Assembly (NCBI GenBank): GCA_025200525.1
Contig: CM045770.1
Location: 117,777,429-117,841,428, forward strand
Direction of reading: 5' to 3'
Source of the DNA: Camellia lanceoleosa
Taxonomy: Eukaryota > Streptophyta > Magnoliopsida > Ericales > Theaceae
Length of the DNA: 64,000 nucleotides
The notes beneath the pieces are model-generated. The model was not told the origin of the DNA and ran no database searches. It saw only the letters and a program-made list of their open reading frames with translations. This document shows, in pieces, positions 22,356 through 33,667 of the stretch. Position 1 is the first letter of the stretch. Each line of letters begins with the position of its first letter. The position numbers and the translations under genes were made by a program.

Positions 22356-23500
22356 CACTACAAGAAAAAACACATTTGGCCACTAAAATTTTACTCGCCA
22401 AAAGTCAATTTTTAGTTGCCAAAAGTTGGTTTTTTAGTTTTCCCGACTAAATTTTTTAGTCGCCAGTTTGATCACCAGAAAATGGTCAGAAAAGGTATTG
22501 GCGACTAAAAAACTTTTTGTCGCAAAAAAGCAAGTCTTTAGCGACCAAAACTTTGGTCGCCAATAGTCAATTATATTTTTTAAATTATATATTTACCGAC
22601 TAATGTTTTAGTCGCCAATAGTCAATTATATTTTTTTAAATTATACATTTACCGACTATTTTTTTAGTCACCAATACTCAAGCTTTTGGCGACCAAACAT
22701 TTTAGTTGCCAAAAGCTCATTCGTGAAAAAAAAAAAAAAAATTGCACTCTACTCTTGTGAAGATTCGAACCATCAACCTACCACACCATAAATTTTATAC
22801 AACACACTCTTTCCACTACACCTCTGTAACAACATATAATTATATATGCAACATATATTATTTATATAGTACATAAACCTATATTAATATAAAAGTATAT
22901 ATATAAACATAATTATTTTTTATTAAACATAATTTATTTTAAAATAAATTATTTAGTAGACAAAAAAAAATAGACCACTTTTGGAGACTAAACATAATTT
23001 TAGTCGCCAATTCTATACTTTTGACTACTAATTATTTTTTAGTCGTTAAAAAATAAAATTCCCGCATTAAAATTACCACTTTTGGCGACCAAACTTCTTT
23101 TTTGTCGCCAAAAAGCATCACTTTTGGCTACTAAACATGTTTTTAGTCGCCAAATGCCTCACTTTAGGCTACTAAATTTTTTTTAGTCACCAAAGGGCCT
23201 TACTTTTGGCTACTAAAATTTTTTTAGTCGGTAAAAGCCTCACTTTTGGCGACCAAACATCTTTTTAGTCGTCGAATGCCTCACTTTTGGCTACTAAATT
23301 TTTTTTAGTCACCAAAAGGCCTTACTTTTGGCTACTAAAATTTTGTTAATCGGTAAAAGCCATATATTGGCGACCAAATAGATTTTTAGTCGCCAAAAAT
23401 CTTCACTTTTGGCTACTAATTCTTTTTCAGTCGCCAAAACCTATACTTTCAGCGACCAAAAGTGATTTTTTAGTCGCCGAAAATGCTTTTTCTTGTAGTG
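22356..23500. mobile_element. Non-autonomous CACTA element (GGCGAC family), copy 3
   Basis: Starts CACTACAAGAAAAAACAC and ends ATGCTTTTTCTTGTAGTG; 3-bp duplication AAT (22353-22355, 23501-23503). The right duplication copy keeps the empty site at 28194-28196 (CCAAATTTTTACTC). Sub-terminal regions are full of GGCGACTAAA/TTTAGTCGCC words. The core with the tRNA-like module is inverted relative to copies 1 and 2. No transposase. Confidence 0.92.
22727..22830 (-). other. tRNA-like pol III module in CACTA copy 3
   Basis: On the minus strand: A-box-like AGGTGTAGTGGA (22823-22812), B-box GGTTCGAATCT (22771-22761, 10 of 11 to consensus), then a 15-T run (22741-22727) 19 bp later. Box starts are 52 bp apart, as in copy 2. 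Order and spacing fit an intact type-2 pol III promoter with a terminator, although the tRNA stems are not preserved. Confidence 0.65.
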
Positions 23501-24421
23501 AATTTTTACTCATCAAGGTGTTTGGTTTAGATGTTACAAAAATATTTATGTCACAAGTATTTCATATCATTTAGGTTATATTTGAATTATAGATTTGGAT
23601 ATAAATTTAAAAAGAAAAACAAAAAAGATGAGGGCAATGTGAATTTTTTTTTTTTTCATTTTCTTTTCTTTATCAAAATTTATAATTTAAATACAGTGTC
23701 AAAGGTAGTGTGGAAAAATCAAAGCAAAATATAGCAAAAAGATCAAAGCAAGGTATCTGAATGAAGTCGTTGGACTTATTGATTAAAAGTCACCAAATTT
23801 GAGTGATAATCTGCACCTATCAAAAGATTGAGCCCTCATTGGCTAAAAATTATGAATCACGGTATTTGGCTTTATGATTATGTAACATAATTTATAGTGT
23901 ATAGTATCAGATTCAATTTCTATAAAAATGAGTTTGATATCATTTTGTGGTTGTTGTTTATTTTTCTGTCATTATGAGAGTTGTATGTAGTTAGTAGCTT
24001 GTTGGGATTGGCATTGATAGGCTTATTTTATTGATTGTGTTAGATTTATTCACTTTTAATTATTGTAGGGTAGTAATATATTTAATGATATAAATATTTT
24101 TTTACATTTATAATTACTATCATATTTATTGACCCAAAAAAAAAAAGGCTAAAAAATTGTGATAGTGCAACACAAATGTAACTATAGACTACAGTGCACA
24201 CTCTCTTTTCCAACATCATATCCATTGGTGTATCTCAAAACTTTCAAGGAAGACTTGGAACTATTTTTTTATGATTTGAGGAGACTTTGACTTGGGGTCA
24301 ACAATAAATATCTCATGATTTATAAATTTTACAATAAAAAGAAAAACTGAACATGTTAAAAATAGGAGAAAATAAATAAAAGTTACAATGGAGAGACCAT
24401 ATTAATATTTATTGTTCATGT

Positions 24422-25149
24422 TAGGAGTGTTCAGCGGATATTTTAATTCATTCAAATCGATCTAACCGAATCGATTCACCACATTTCAGACGGATGCGTG
24501 ATGACGAATAGACAATTGCAGATTAATTTTTTTAAATCCATCTAGTTTTGGACAGATAGCGAATTTGAGGTTCCTTTGGCCGCAACCGAACCACCAAATT
24601 GCGAGCACCCTTAGTAATTTGTAAGACTTTATATTTTCAATTTGTTTAAATATTCTGTTTGTGTTTTCAATTGAAAAAAATTAAATTCTGTTGTGTTTTT
24701 AATTTAGAAATTTTTTTATCAAATGACAAGTATTGATATTTGATATTTTTGTGTGAAAAATATAAGGCTTAATTTTGTTTTTTTTTTTATAAAAAAAATC
24801 AAATTAAATAGTTTTTGAATAAAAAAAAAGTAATGAAATAGTTTTGATAATGCATGATTGTCTTATGTGTATTTATTATTAGTATTTGACAATTTACTTG
24901 ATAATCTTTTAGTTATATTAAGTTGAATTGTTATTTAAAAATAAAAATGCTAACAAGTTGTTATATTATGTTCAAAATTTGTAAAAATTTAAACCGCCAA
25001 ACCGATTCGCATCCATTCGCCAATCCGCTCTATCCACATCCGTCAATCTGACGGACGGATGCAGATTATTTTTTTTCTAATCTGTCAATCTAACAGACGA
25101 ATGACAAATTAAAAATTCTCCAATCATATCTAAATCACGAACACCCGTA
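24422..25149. mobile_element. Non-autonomous hAT-like element
   Basis: Ends TAGGAGTGTTCAGCGGAT and, complemented, TACGGGTGTTCGTGATTT are inverted repeats. Flanks GTTCATGT (24414-24421) and GTCCATAT (25150-25157) match at 6 of 8. The right duplication copy has the empty site GTCCATGT at 29307-29314, which fits both. The interior has many GGATG/CATCC and CGATTCG words and no open frame. Confidence 0.8.
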
Positions 25150-25804
25150 GTCCATATTAAGAACAATTTCAAATACTAAGACAACATGCACAATCAATTT
25201 TGTGTGATTCACAGGCCTATTCTTTTTTCTTTTCTTTTTTTTTTTTTGGAGAGCACAGCCCTTTTCGATTGAGTGATTTAGCAACCCAAACAAAAAAAAA
25301 AAAAGAAGTGGACTTTTCTTGGTCTCAATTATTTGTTTGTATTATTGAAGGGCAAAAAAATAGGGGAAATTGAAAGAAATAAAATGATACCCGTTTTTCT
25401 TAAAATTTACTTTTTGGAGAGATTAGGTGAAAAAATAATAGTGATTATTAACCTTTTATAATGTCAAAATTATCTATTTAAGTATAAAGAAATAAAAACA
25501 TTAGAAAAAGATAATTCGTTTATTTTATTTTATTTGTTTATTTTTATTTTTTGGTCAACAAGTAAGATGTTTTTAACTATGTGAAGAGAATTATATCAAA
25601 CGAACAATCATAATCCAACAACTAATACCAATCAAATACTAACCACCAACATAAGTGTTACAACATCTAAGAGAGAGAAAGAAAGAGAAATATGTACTAT
25701 ATTATGTGTATATTCAATATTGTGTTGAATAATTATATAACAATGTATACTAAACTCATTTATATAGGAGGAGAGAAACTTATCTATCGTACCGCACCAT
25801 TATC

Positions 25805-26102
25805 GTGCATCTATCGCATGATCGCACAATTCATGTGCATCTATCGCACAATCCAACCACTCTCGTGCATCTATCGCACGATTGCACCTCTCTTGTGCAT
25901 CTATCGGACATTGCAACCGCTCTCGTATGTTTATCACACGATCGCACCGTTCCCGTACGCTTACCATACAATGCAACCTCTCTTGTGCATCTATCGCACA
26001 ATTGCACCGTTTTTGTGCGTCCATTGCTCAAATCCGACCACTCCCGTGTATTTATCGCATGATCATACAGTTCTTGTGCATCCATCGCACAATTTGATCG
26101 TT
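25805..26102. repeat. 30-bp minisatellite, about 10 units
   Basis: Units of 30 bp (one of 31) such as GTGCATCTATCGCAC followed by AATCCAACCACTCTC. Each unit contains GTGC...GCAC in inverted orientation. Because the period is divisible by three and stop codons are rare in the unit, frames stay open on both strands; none shows independent evidence of being a protein. It sits exactly between the two large duplication copies. Confidence 0.9.
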
Positions 26103-27567
26103 AATTTTCACGCTCAAGATTAGTCGAATTTAATCCCACCTCTTAACGAGGGTGGTGTCAATGGTAATTTGGCTTTATTTTAAAATCTTGTGATAATTTC
26201 CTTTCAGGTGAGCTTTATAATAGTGCAATTTCAACTATTACAAAACTTAAATGTTTTTAATAAAATTAATATATACTCTAAAACTTTTCAACATTTTAAA
26301 AGTCTGCCAAATTTGAATTGTAATCCACACCTATCAATGGTAGAGCCCACCATGACTACAAGTGGTGATAGTGCCTCACTCTCACATTCATAATACCATG
26401 CATTCTATATCTCAAATTTATTATTGAAGACTAAGAATTAATTTGTACTATTTGAGGAGACCTTGAATTGAGGTCAACCGAAAATATCCCATGTTAATAA
26501 TTCTATAATTTGAAGGAAAAAAACAAAAAATAATACCAAACTAAGTACCAACATGAGAAAAAAAAAAATAGCGCAAATTATATTTATCATCATTCAATTT
26601 TTTCTCAAATTTTCTTATGATTTTTTGCATTTTAATTGTCACAATCTTAATCCCATATTTTCAAACAAATTTTTAATATGATCTTTTGGTCAATTTGTTG
26701 TAAATTATATCCAAGTTTCATATTAGTACTTGAATTTTCCTAAACTTTGAATCATATTCATATGAGAACCTTTATATTTATTTAATTACATAGAACTCAA
26801 TTTTATTATGCTAATTAAATTTTGTAGTAGATTATTGTGCGAGGAGCCTTTAAAAAACTCAATAAGAATATTGATGATTATGAAAATGGAAAACAAAAAC
26901 TAATATCACAAAATGAATAAGAGCAGGAAGGATAATCACAAAGAAAAAGAAAAAAAAAAACAAAAACTCTATGTTATTTCAATTCTCAGGTTACACTCGA
27001 AGCAAATTCAAACCAACCGGAAGGCTGATCATATATTTGCTTTCTAAAAAGATTTATAAACCATTTATTTACAATGAATTTTCAATTTTACCTTTTAAAT
27101 ATTTCATTCTATAAATTAACTTTCAAAATATTTTGTTCTATATTGAGCAGTCACAAAAATTTTAAATTAATGTTGAATCACGGCTCAACATGAGTTTATT
27201 TGAATTGCGTTAGTTTAGTTTCAAAATATGATTGATGTCGATTTAAGTACAAAAATTTGGAACCAATAACACATGCCTAACCCTAATTGCCACTATGCCA
27301 CAAGGACAATGGGTATTGTTGGACCCTTAACGCTATGTTTGGTTCATGAATTTTGATAAAGATTTAGAAACAAAAATAAAAAATATAAGTGAAACGTGAA
27401 TGACATATAATAACATTTACTTACATTTCACACATATTGTTTTCTTTCTAACACCTCCTTTTGGCCATACGACGTGGTTTTTAGACCTTCTTCAAATAAA
27501 GACCTTTTTTTTTTCTTTGGTGACCGAAAAAAAGAAGAAGAAAACCCTTTAAATCAAGAACTTTAAT

Positions 27568-27739
27568 CAACAATAATACATAGGTCTAATTTAAGAGTTC
27601 CAAATAAAGCTCTAGTGAGTTGGCAGGCCAAAAGAAGATAGAAAGAAACAATGGAAAGTAACAATGATTACACGTGGGCTACTTACTACGTAATTAGAGC
27701 TCCTTTAGACCTCTTGTTTTGGAACTACCAAACATTTTC
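27568..27739. mobile_element. 172-bp insertion of unknown family with 10-bp target duplication
   Basis: Present in the right duplication copy only, flanked by a perfect direct repeat GAACTTTAAT (27558-27567, 27740-27749). The left copy has the continuous sequence AAGAACTGTAATATAATGG at about 22065. Weak internal inverted phrases (AGGTCTAA...TTAGACCT, AGAGTTCC...AGAGCTCC) hint at a foldback or Mutator-like MITE; no poly(A). Confidence 0.6.
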
Positions 27740-28932
27740 GAACTTTAATATAACGGTTAAGTTGAAATTTTGGATTATCATCTAATAATAAATAATTATT
27801 CTCTATAAAATCAATAAATAATTATGTGGACATAGTAAGACCAATTATATAGATGTGGTGGTTATTGCATTACGATAGTAGTTGCATTTAAATGATGAGA
27901 TTCAACAAAACTCCACTATACATATAGTAGTAGTTACTGAATTTTGTTGGATAATAATTACATTTAAATAGTAAAATTTATCTTTTTAATATTATAATTT
28001 ATGAAAAATTATTTATAAGTCCTATTAGGAAGACATATGCTACATATGGTCCTACTAAAAAATTTATGTTCCCATAAGTCCTGTGGAAAGTTTGTTAACA
28101 CATTTACCCTCAATATTAGTTGTTAATATCATAAATAATAGTAAAACTATATATAGGAAATAGAATGTTAAGTGATGATTTACTGTCGCACCAAATTTTT
28201 ACTCATCAAGGTGTTTGGTTTAGATGTTAAAAAAAATATTTATGTCACAAGTATTTCATATCATTTAGATTGTATTTGAATTATAAATTTGAGTGTAAAT
28301 TTGAAAAAAAAAAAAAAGAAGAAAAAGATGAGGGCAATATGAAAAAAATATATTTTTTCTTTTCTTTATCAAAATTTATAATTTAAATACAGTGTTAAAG
28401 GTGATATGGAAAAATCAAAGCAAACTATAGTAGAAAGATCAGAGCAAGGTATCTGAAATCGTTGGACTTATTGATTAAAAGTCACCAAATTTGAATGGTA
28501 ATCTACACCTGTCAAAAGATTGAGTCCTCATTGGCTAAAAATTGTGAATCACGGTATTTGGTTTTATAGTTGTGTAACATAATTTATGGTGTGAAATATC
28601 GGATTCAATTTCTATGGAAAAGAATTTAATATCCTTTTGTGATAGTAGTTTATTTTTTTTTCCCTATTATGAGAATTGCATGTAATTAGTATTTTGTTGG
28701 GGTTGGTTTTGGTAGGCTTGTTTTATTGACTGCTTTAGATTTGTTGACTTTTTTATCGTAAGTTAGTAGTATATTTAATGATGTAAATATTTTTTATATT
28801 TATAATTACTATCATATTTATTGACCCAAAAAAAAAAAAAAGCTAAAAAATTGTGATAGTGCAACACAAAAATGTAACTATAAACTATAGTGCACATTCT
28901 CTTTCATAATATCATATCCATTTAGTAAGGTC

Positions 28933-29165
28933 TATATCTCAAAACTTTCAAGGAAGACTCGGACTTATTTCTTTATGATTTGAGGAGACTTTGACTTGGG
29001 GTCAACAAACTACATCTCAAAACTTTCAAGGAAGACTCGGAATTATTTTTTTTATGATTTGAGGAGACTTTGACTTGGGGTCAACAAACTATATCTCAAA
29101 ACTTTCAAGGAAGACTTGGAATTATTTTTTTATGATTTGAGGAGACTTTGACTTGGGGTCAACAA
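28933..29165. repeat. Triplicated 78-79 bp block
   Basis: Three head-to-tail copies starting at 28933, 29011 and 29090: 'tatctcaaaactttcaagga', then 'gaggagactttgacttgggg' and 'tcaacaa'. The left duplication copy has a single block near 24230-24305, so the triplication happened after the segmental duplication. Confidence 0.85.
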
Positions 29166-29806
29166 TAAACATCTCATGATTTATAAATTTTACAATAAAA
29201 AAAACATATAAAAAATAGAAGAAAATAAACATAAGTTACAATGGAGAGACAAGGTTAATATTTACTGTCCATAAGTTACGATGGAGAGACAAGATTAATA
29301 TTTACTGTCCATGTTAGTAAGAAAAATTTCAAATACTAAGGCACAATCAATTTTGTTTAACTCACAGCCCTTTTCGATTTTATTATTTTATTATTTTTAT
29401 TTTTTGAGAGCACAGCCCTTTCTGATTGAGTGATTTAGCAACCAAAAAAAAAAGAAGTAGACTTTTCTTGGTCTCAATTATTTGTTTGTGTTATTAAAGG
29501 GCAGAAAAATGAGTGGAAATTGAAAGAAATAAAATGAAACCCGTTTTTTTTTTAAATCTACTTTTTGGAGAGATTAGGTGAAAAAATAATAGTGATTATT
29601 AACTTTTTATGATGTCAAAATTATCCAATTAAGTATAAAGAAATAAAAATATTAGTAAAAGATAATTTGTTTATTTTATTTTATTTTTTTATTTTTATTT
29701 TTTTGTCAATCAATAAGATACTTTTAACTATGTGAAGAGAAATATATCAAACGGACAATCATAGTCAGAGAACTAATACCAACCAAATACTAAAAACCAA
29801 CATAAG

Positions 29807-30943
29807 AAAGAGCCCATAATGATATAACAAAATAATCAAACTTTATCTTTGGTAAAGACTGACCTCCTAACCTTCCAGTTAAGAATATACAAGAGTGGTC
29901 TCCTATGGCTTTTTGTTTACCTTATGTACTACATTAGTGAGATATGAATTTGTTTTCTTACTCGTAATATAATTTTACGAAGTTTTATGCTTTTATTTCA
30001 AATGAAGTTTGATTTTGAGAGGATCATGAATAAAAGAAATTGTTTGTGTACACAGATTAATTCTACAAGGACAAACATGGCTTCTTTGAATTTTTAAGGA
30101 TTAGTTGAGCGGTAAGTTGAGCCATGAACCGTAACGAGTGTTTCAAAAAGTAAAAGTCACCAGTTTGGATATTATGAAGTGCTTCGGCATTGAAATCACC
30201 TCTAGAACTCGTATTCAGTATTTACATGATATAATGACAAACTAAACGTATTATGGAGCTAATCGAGCAAAGCCCCAAACACTCACTACCGAAAAGAAAA
30301 AAAGAAGAGGATAAGATTGACTCAATTAGCCCACTATCGTGGAATCAAAATTTATTCAATTAATCATGATTCAAAATTAACCGACATTTTAACCATATAT
30401 CTATTGAAGTTTATTTATTTATTTATTATTGATCGGTAAGAGATTATTTACAAATGTAAGGAAAATTACATCAAAATGAACTCCAACAACACAATTCTAG
30501 AAGCTTAAAACCAACACAAAAAAGAGTCATAATGAATTAAATAAACAACTCAATACAGTGACAAACCCCATAATAGGTGAAAATTAATCAACTTAGTATT
30601 TGACGAGAATCAACTCCCATGATTTGTCAGTTAAGAGTATATGAATGACCAACTTAATTTGTTATAAATTGTTTAGAATATGGATTGGCCTAGTAGTCAA
30701 AATCTCGTACCTGGAGTGTGCTCATTCTATGGTTTAAAGTTCAAAATTTTCTACGTGTGAAAATTTTTTTGAGACAATGTATATGAAATTTATCGCATGT
30801 TTAATTAGACCTTATTGGTGGATAGTAAAATTAATCCCCAGATTATTCAGTTCTTTAAGGGCAGATATTGAGTTAAAAAAAAAAAAAAAAAAAAAAACAT
30901 AATACTTGTCAAATGGAGCCAATTGTGGCAAAGGTTGGGCGAT
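29807..30943. other. Intergenic DNA, no gene seen
   Basis: AT-rich DNA with a poly(A) run at 30876-30897. The 50 bp at about 30897-30943 (GGAGCCAATTGTGGCAAAGG) recur after the outer copia element at about 40973-41030. Confidence 0.4.
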
Positions 30944-31233
30944 AAGAGTATAAGTTCAAGTGACAACTTCTCAAGAAGAAGAACTGCAGCCAAGGCCATA
31001 ACTACAGCAACAGATACAGCTCCCTCGACACACGTATATACCAGTGTATGGCATAAGAAATGAGTTACAGAGAAGTGGTTTACGTAGTGAGAGAAATGTA
31101 GGAGTTCGTTAGATTCAGTTAGTTAGATATAATTAGTTACGAGTTTGTTATAACAAACTCTTACCCACTCGTATAAATACTTGTAATTGAGATATTATTG
31201 AATAAGAAAGAAGATCAAATCAGTTTTTTTTCA
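30944..31233 (+). repeat. 5' LTR of copia element 1
   Basis: Matches 40609-40899. Contains a perfect 20-bp palindrome GAGTTTGTTATAACAAACTC, then TATAAATACTTG (possible TATA box, about 31172-31180), and ends TTTTTTTTCA before the primer site. The exact 5' end is uncertain; shared sequence starts AAGAGTATAAGTTCAAG. Confidence 0.75.
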
Positions 31234-31269
31234 AGGTATCAGAGCTCTGAGCTCTCACGAGCACCAAAG

Positions 31270-32011
31270 TTCTTCAATGGGCAGATCATCTTTCTTCTAC
31301 CTCTGTTTCTCAATCAATTCCACAAAATCTAATTATCCTTCTTTCAAATTTCAATTCCTTGGTGACTGTAAAATTAGATTCTACAAACTATTTGATTTGA
31401 AAGAGTTAAGTCCAAAATGTCCTACGAGCAACTGATCTTCTTGAATTTGTTCTTGGATTGGTTCACTGTCCAATCTCTGAGATACTTGATTTCTTTGGTA
31501 AAACTACAGCAAATCCAGAATTTCTGCAATGGAAGATGATGGATGCACATCTACTTGGTTTCCTCACAGCTACATTGTCATCTCTTGTATATGCTTTAAC
31601 TCTTCAATAGCAACATTATTTTGAAGTTTGGATTGCTTTGGAAAAACAATACACTTCACTATCTCGTTCACATATTCATCAGTTGAACAATAAATTGCAA
31701 TCTGTTACGGAAAAAGGTTTCACTATGAGTGAATATCTAAATCAAATCAAAGAAATCTCAAATCAGCTTCATCTTGCTTCATCCATGATTGATGATGAAG
31801 ATCTTGTGCTCTTAACTCTGAATGGCTTACTAGAGGAGTATGATGCTCTCAAAACAACCATACGTGCTCGAGTGGAATCCATTACAATGGATGATCAGTG
31901 TTCACTCTTGAGTTTTGAAGAAATTTATATCAAGAACAAAGCTAGACTTGTTGTTCATGACTCTCCAGTAGAATATGCTACAACCAAAAGGTTCTAAAAA
32001 TTCATAGTCGT
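31270..32011 (+). pseudogene. gag of copia element 1, N-terminal part
   Basis: Reading through a few stops and frame breaks, the product resembles copia gag of the UBN2/Retrotran_gag type: NPEFLQWKMMDAHLLGFL, then an open stretch (31638-31997) with WIALEKQYTSLSRSHIHQLN (the W starts upstream of its first ATG), GFTMSEYLNQIKEISNQL and LNGLLEEYDALKTTI. Gag coats the retrotransposon RNA in virus-like particles. The frame is cut at 32011 by the nested LTR and resumes at 40350. Confidence 0.75.
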
Positions 32012-33150
32012 CGTTGGAAAAATGGTGTTTTATAAGGCTTATTTTGGGCCAACTTTGAGCCCAAAATGGAGTGGGCCCCAAACATCTTTTGGGGTGGGTC
32101 CGAAGAGGTGAAGTATTCCTTGCCGCGTGGCAAGTCACACGATGAAGATGATTCGTCAAAACCATTTATGAGTGAATAGGAACATGATGTCGTTTTCGGG
32201 TTCGTGGAATGGACATTTAAAGTTTTTAATGTGGATTTCTTTGTGAGGCTTATCCCACATTGAAACTTTAAAAAAGCTTTTTTGTGTATATAAGTTCTAG
32301 ACTACAATACTTGGGTTGGGCCCCAAGGGGCACCCCAAGTTTGTGAAAGGGAGGAGTTATGGACAAAGTAAACCTTAGCCCAAACCACCACACGCGCGCG
32401 CGCCGCCGTCCGACCGAGCCGTGCTGTGCGCAGGTGTGGGTTGGGTCGGTTCTTGTATTAATTTTTTGGACAAAATTCATTTGAATTTTTTCAAAAAATA
32501 TTGTGGAAATTTAATTCAAATTTGAATTCCAATTTGTGTCCAACATTTAAGTCTCCTTCTGTCCGAAATTTCCCTCAGACTAAATCGAAAAATCGCCCAA
32601 AGAGTTCGGTTTTAATCGCCTTGACTCACAGATCATTCTTAAGCAGATTCAAAACCTGGCAGCAAATCTGTTTGAATTCAAAACAGCATATGTTCAAAAT
32701 CTGTTTCACACATGTTCACTTCTTTTGCACCTGTTCGGACAGGACCTTTTTTGCCTATAAATACCTACTGTTCTAGCAGTCTTTGGGCATCCTAAAATCA
32801 GTCTGAAACTTATATATTTGCTGTCCAATTTTCTCCATTGCATTATTAATTCTTCATTCTAGTTTTAGAGTAAATTTAAAGAGAGTATAGAACACAAGGT
32901 TCTAGTTCGCCGAACAAATTTCTTTGAAGTGCTTCTACAAATTTTTGAAGATCATTGTATTCTGAGAGATAGACGCCACTCAACCGTAAGCACCAAAGCG
33001 GGGCGAATCTGTCTTAAGGACAGAGTGTCACACACTCGACTTGGTCTTTTATTTTTAATTCGGTTCGATAAATAAATTCGGTACATTATTTATTTATTAT
33101 GTTTGATTTTGTTTCAATTTATTTTATTTACACAGAAGATTGTTCCAACA
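32012..33150 (+). repeat. LTR 1 of copia element 2
   Basis: 1139 bp, ends in the short inverted repeat (T)GTTGG...CCAACA. Contains a TATA box TATAAATA at 32756-32763 (minus-strand-neutral context 'ttgcctataaatacc') and a hairpin-forming CTGTCTTAAGGACAG at 33009-33023. Confidence 0.9.
32756..32763 (+). promoter_or_regulatory. TATA box of LTR 1
   Basis: CCTATAAATACC, conserved in LTR 2 (36472-36479) and LTR 3 (40031-40038); transcription would start about 30 bp downstream, defining the U3/R border. Confidence 0.7.
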
Positions 33151-33152
33151 AT

Positions 33153-33167
33153 CTTAAGACAGATTCG
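33153..33167 (+). promoter_or_regulatory. Segment after LTR 1 complementary to the LTR itself
   Basis: CTTAAGACAGATTCG begins two bases after the LTR end, where a tRNA primer site beginning TGG is expected. It is the exact complement of CGAATCTGTCTTAAG inside the same LTR (33004-33018). The same pair exists at LTR 2 (36720-36734 with 36869-36883). It could be an unusual primer site or a structural stem. Confidence 0.5.
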
Positions 33168-33667
33168 AATTATTATGTTTACAGAATTTTTCGTTTGTTC
33201 CCTTTTTCTTTCTTCTTTTACAAAAAATTATTTTCTGTGGATTTACAAAATAATATTCTGGTTGGAAAAATAAATAGTGATTATATGTTATTTGACAAAT
33301 AATAGTAATATACTGTCTATTTTCTTTGACAGCTAGTAGTAATATACTGGTATCATTAACAATTCAGAATATATTTTTGTGAAATTTTGTCAGAAAATTA
33401 ATTTTAGTTTTTAGAAATTATTTTTTGAGTGTTCATTAATTAAAATTTTCTTTCAGTATTTTAATTATTGGAGTGTTACAGAAATTTAATTTTCTGTGTG
33501 GAATTAATTTGGTTTAATAAAATTTTATTTTATTTCCAGCTTAATTGGAAAAATAAAAGCTACATTCTTGTTTCTTTTATTTTTACAGAATTTAGTTCAA
33601 TAAATTTGGTTTAATTTTCTATGTAGTGTAAATTCTAATTATAATTTTATTTTATAATTTAGAATTT

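Larger units (their letters stand above)
20523..25653. repeat. Tandem segmental duplication, left copy
   Basis: Homologous in order to 26103-29806, from CTCAAGATTAG...CCACCTCTTAACGAGGGTGG to CTAATACCAATCAAATACTA...CAACATAAG. It carries a CACTA element (22356-23500) and a hAT-like element (24422-25149) that the right copy lacks. There is also a 31-T run at 22009-22039. No gene is visible; the segment looks like old intergenic repeat DNA. Confidence 0.85.
26103..29806. repeat. Tandem segmental duplication, right copy
   Basis: Counterpart of 20523-25653 without the CACTA and hAT insertions. It has its own additions: a 172-bp insert at 27568-27739, a triplicated 78-bp block at 28933-29165, and a 40-bp block duplicated at about 29231-29312. 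No gene seen. Confidence 0.85.

Noticed and set aside
11364..23500. The repeated TGGCGAC / GTCGCC words as a CRISPR-like array
   Set aside because: Spacing is irregular, the words occur in both orientations, and they lie only at the sub-ends of elements with CACTA termini and 3-bp duplications.
25692..26123. Several open frames on both strands, possibly a repeat protein
   Set aside because: The 30-bp minisatellite lacks stops in most frames. Openness on both strands and low-complexity products argue against a gene.
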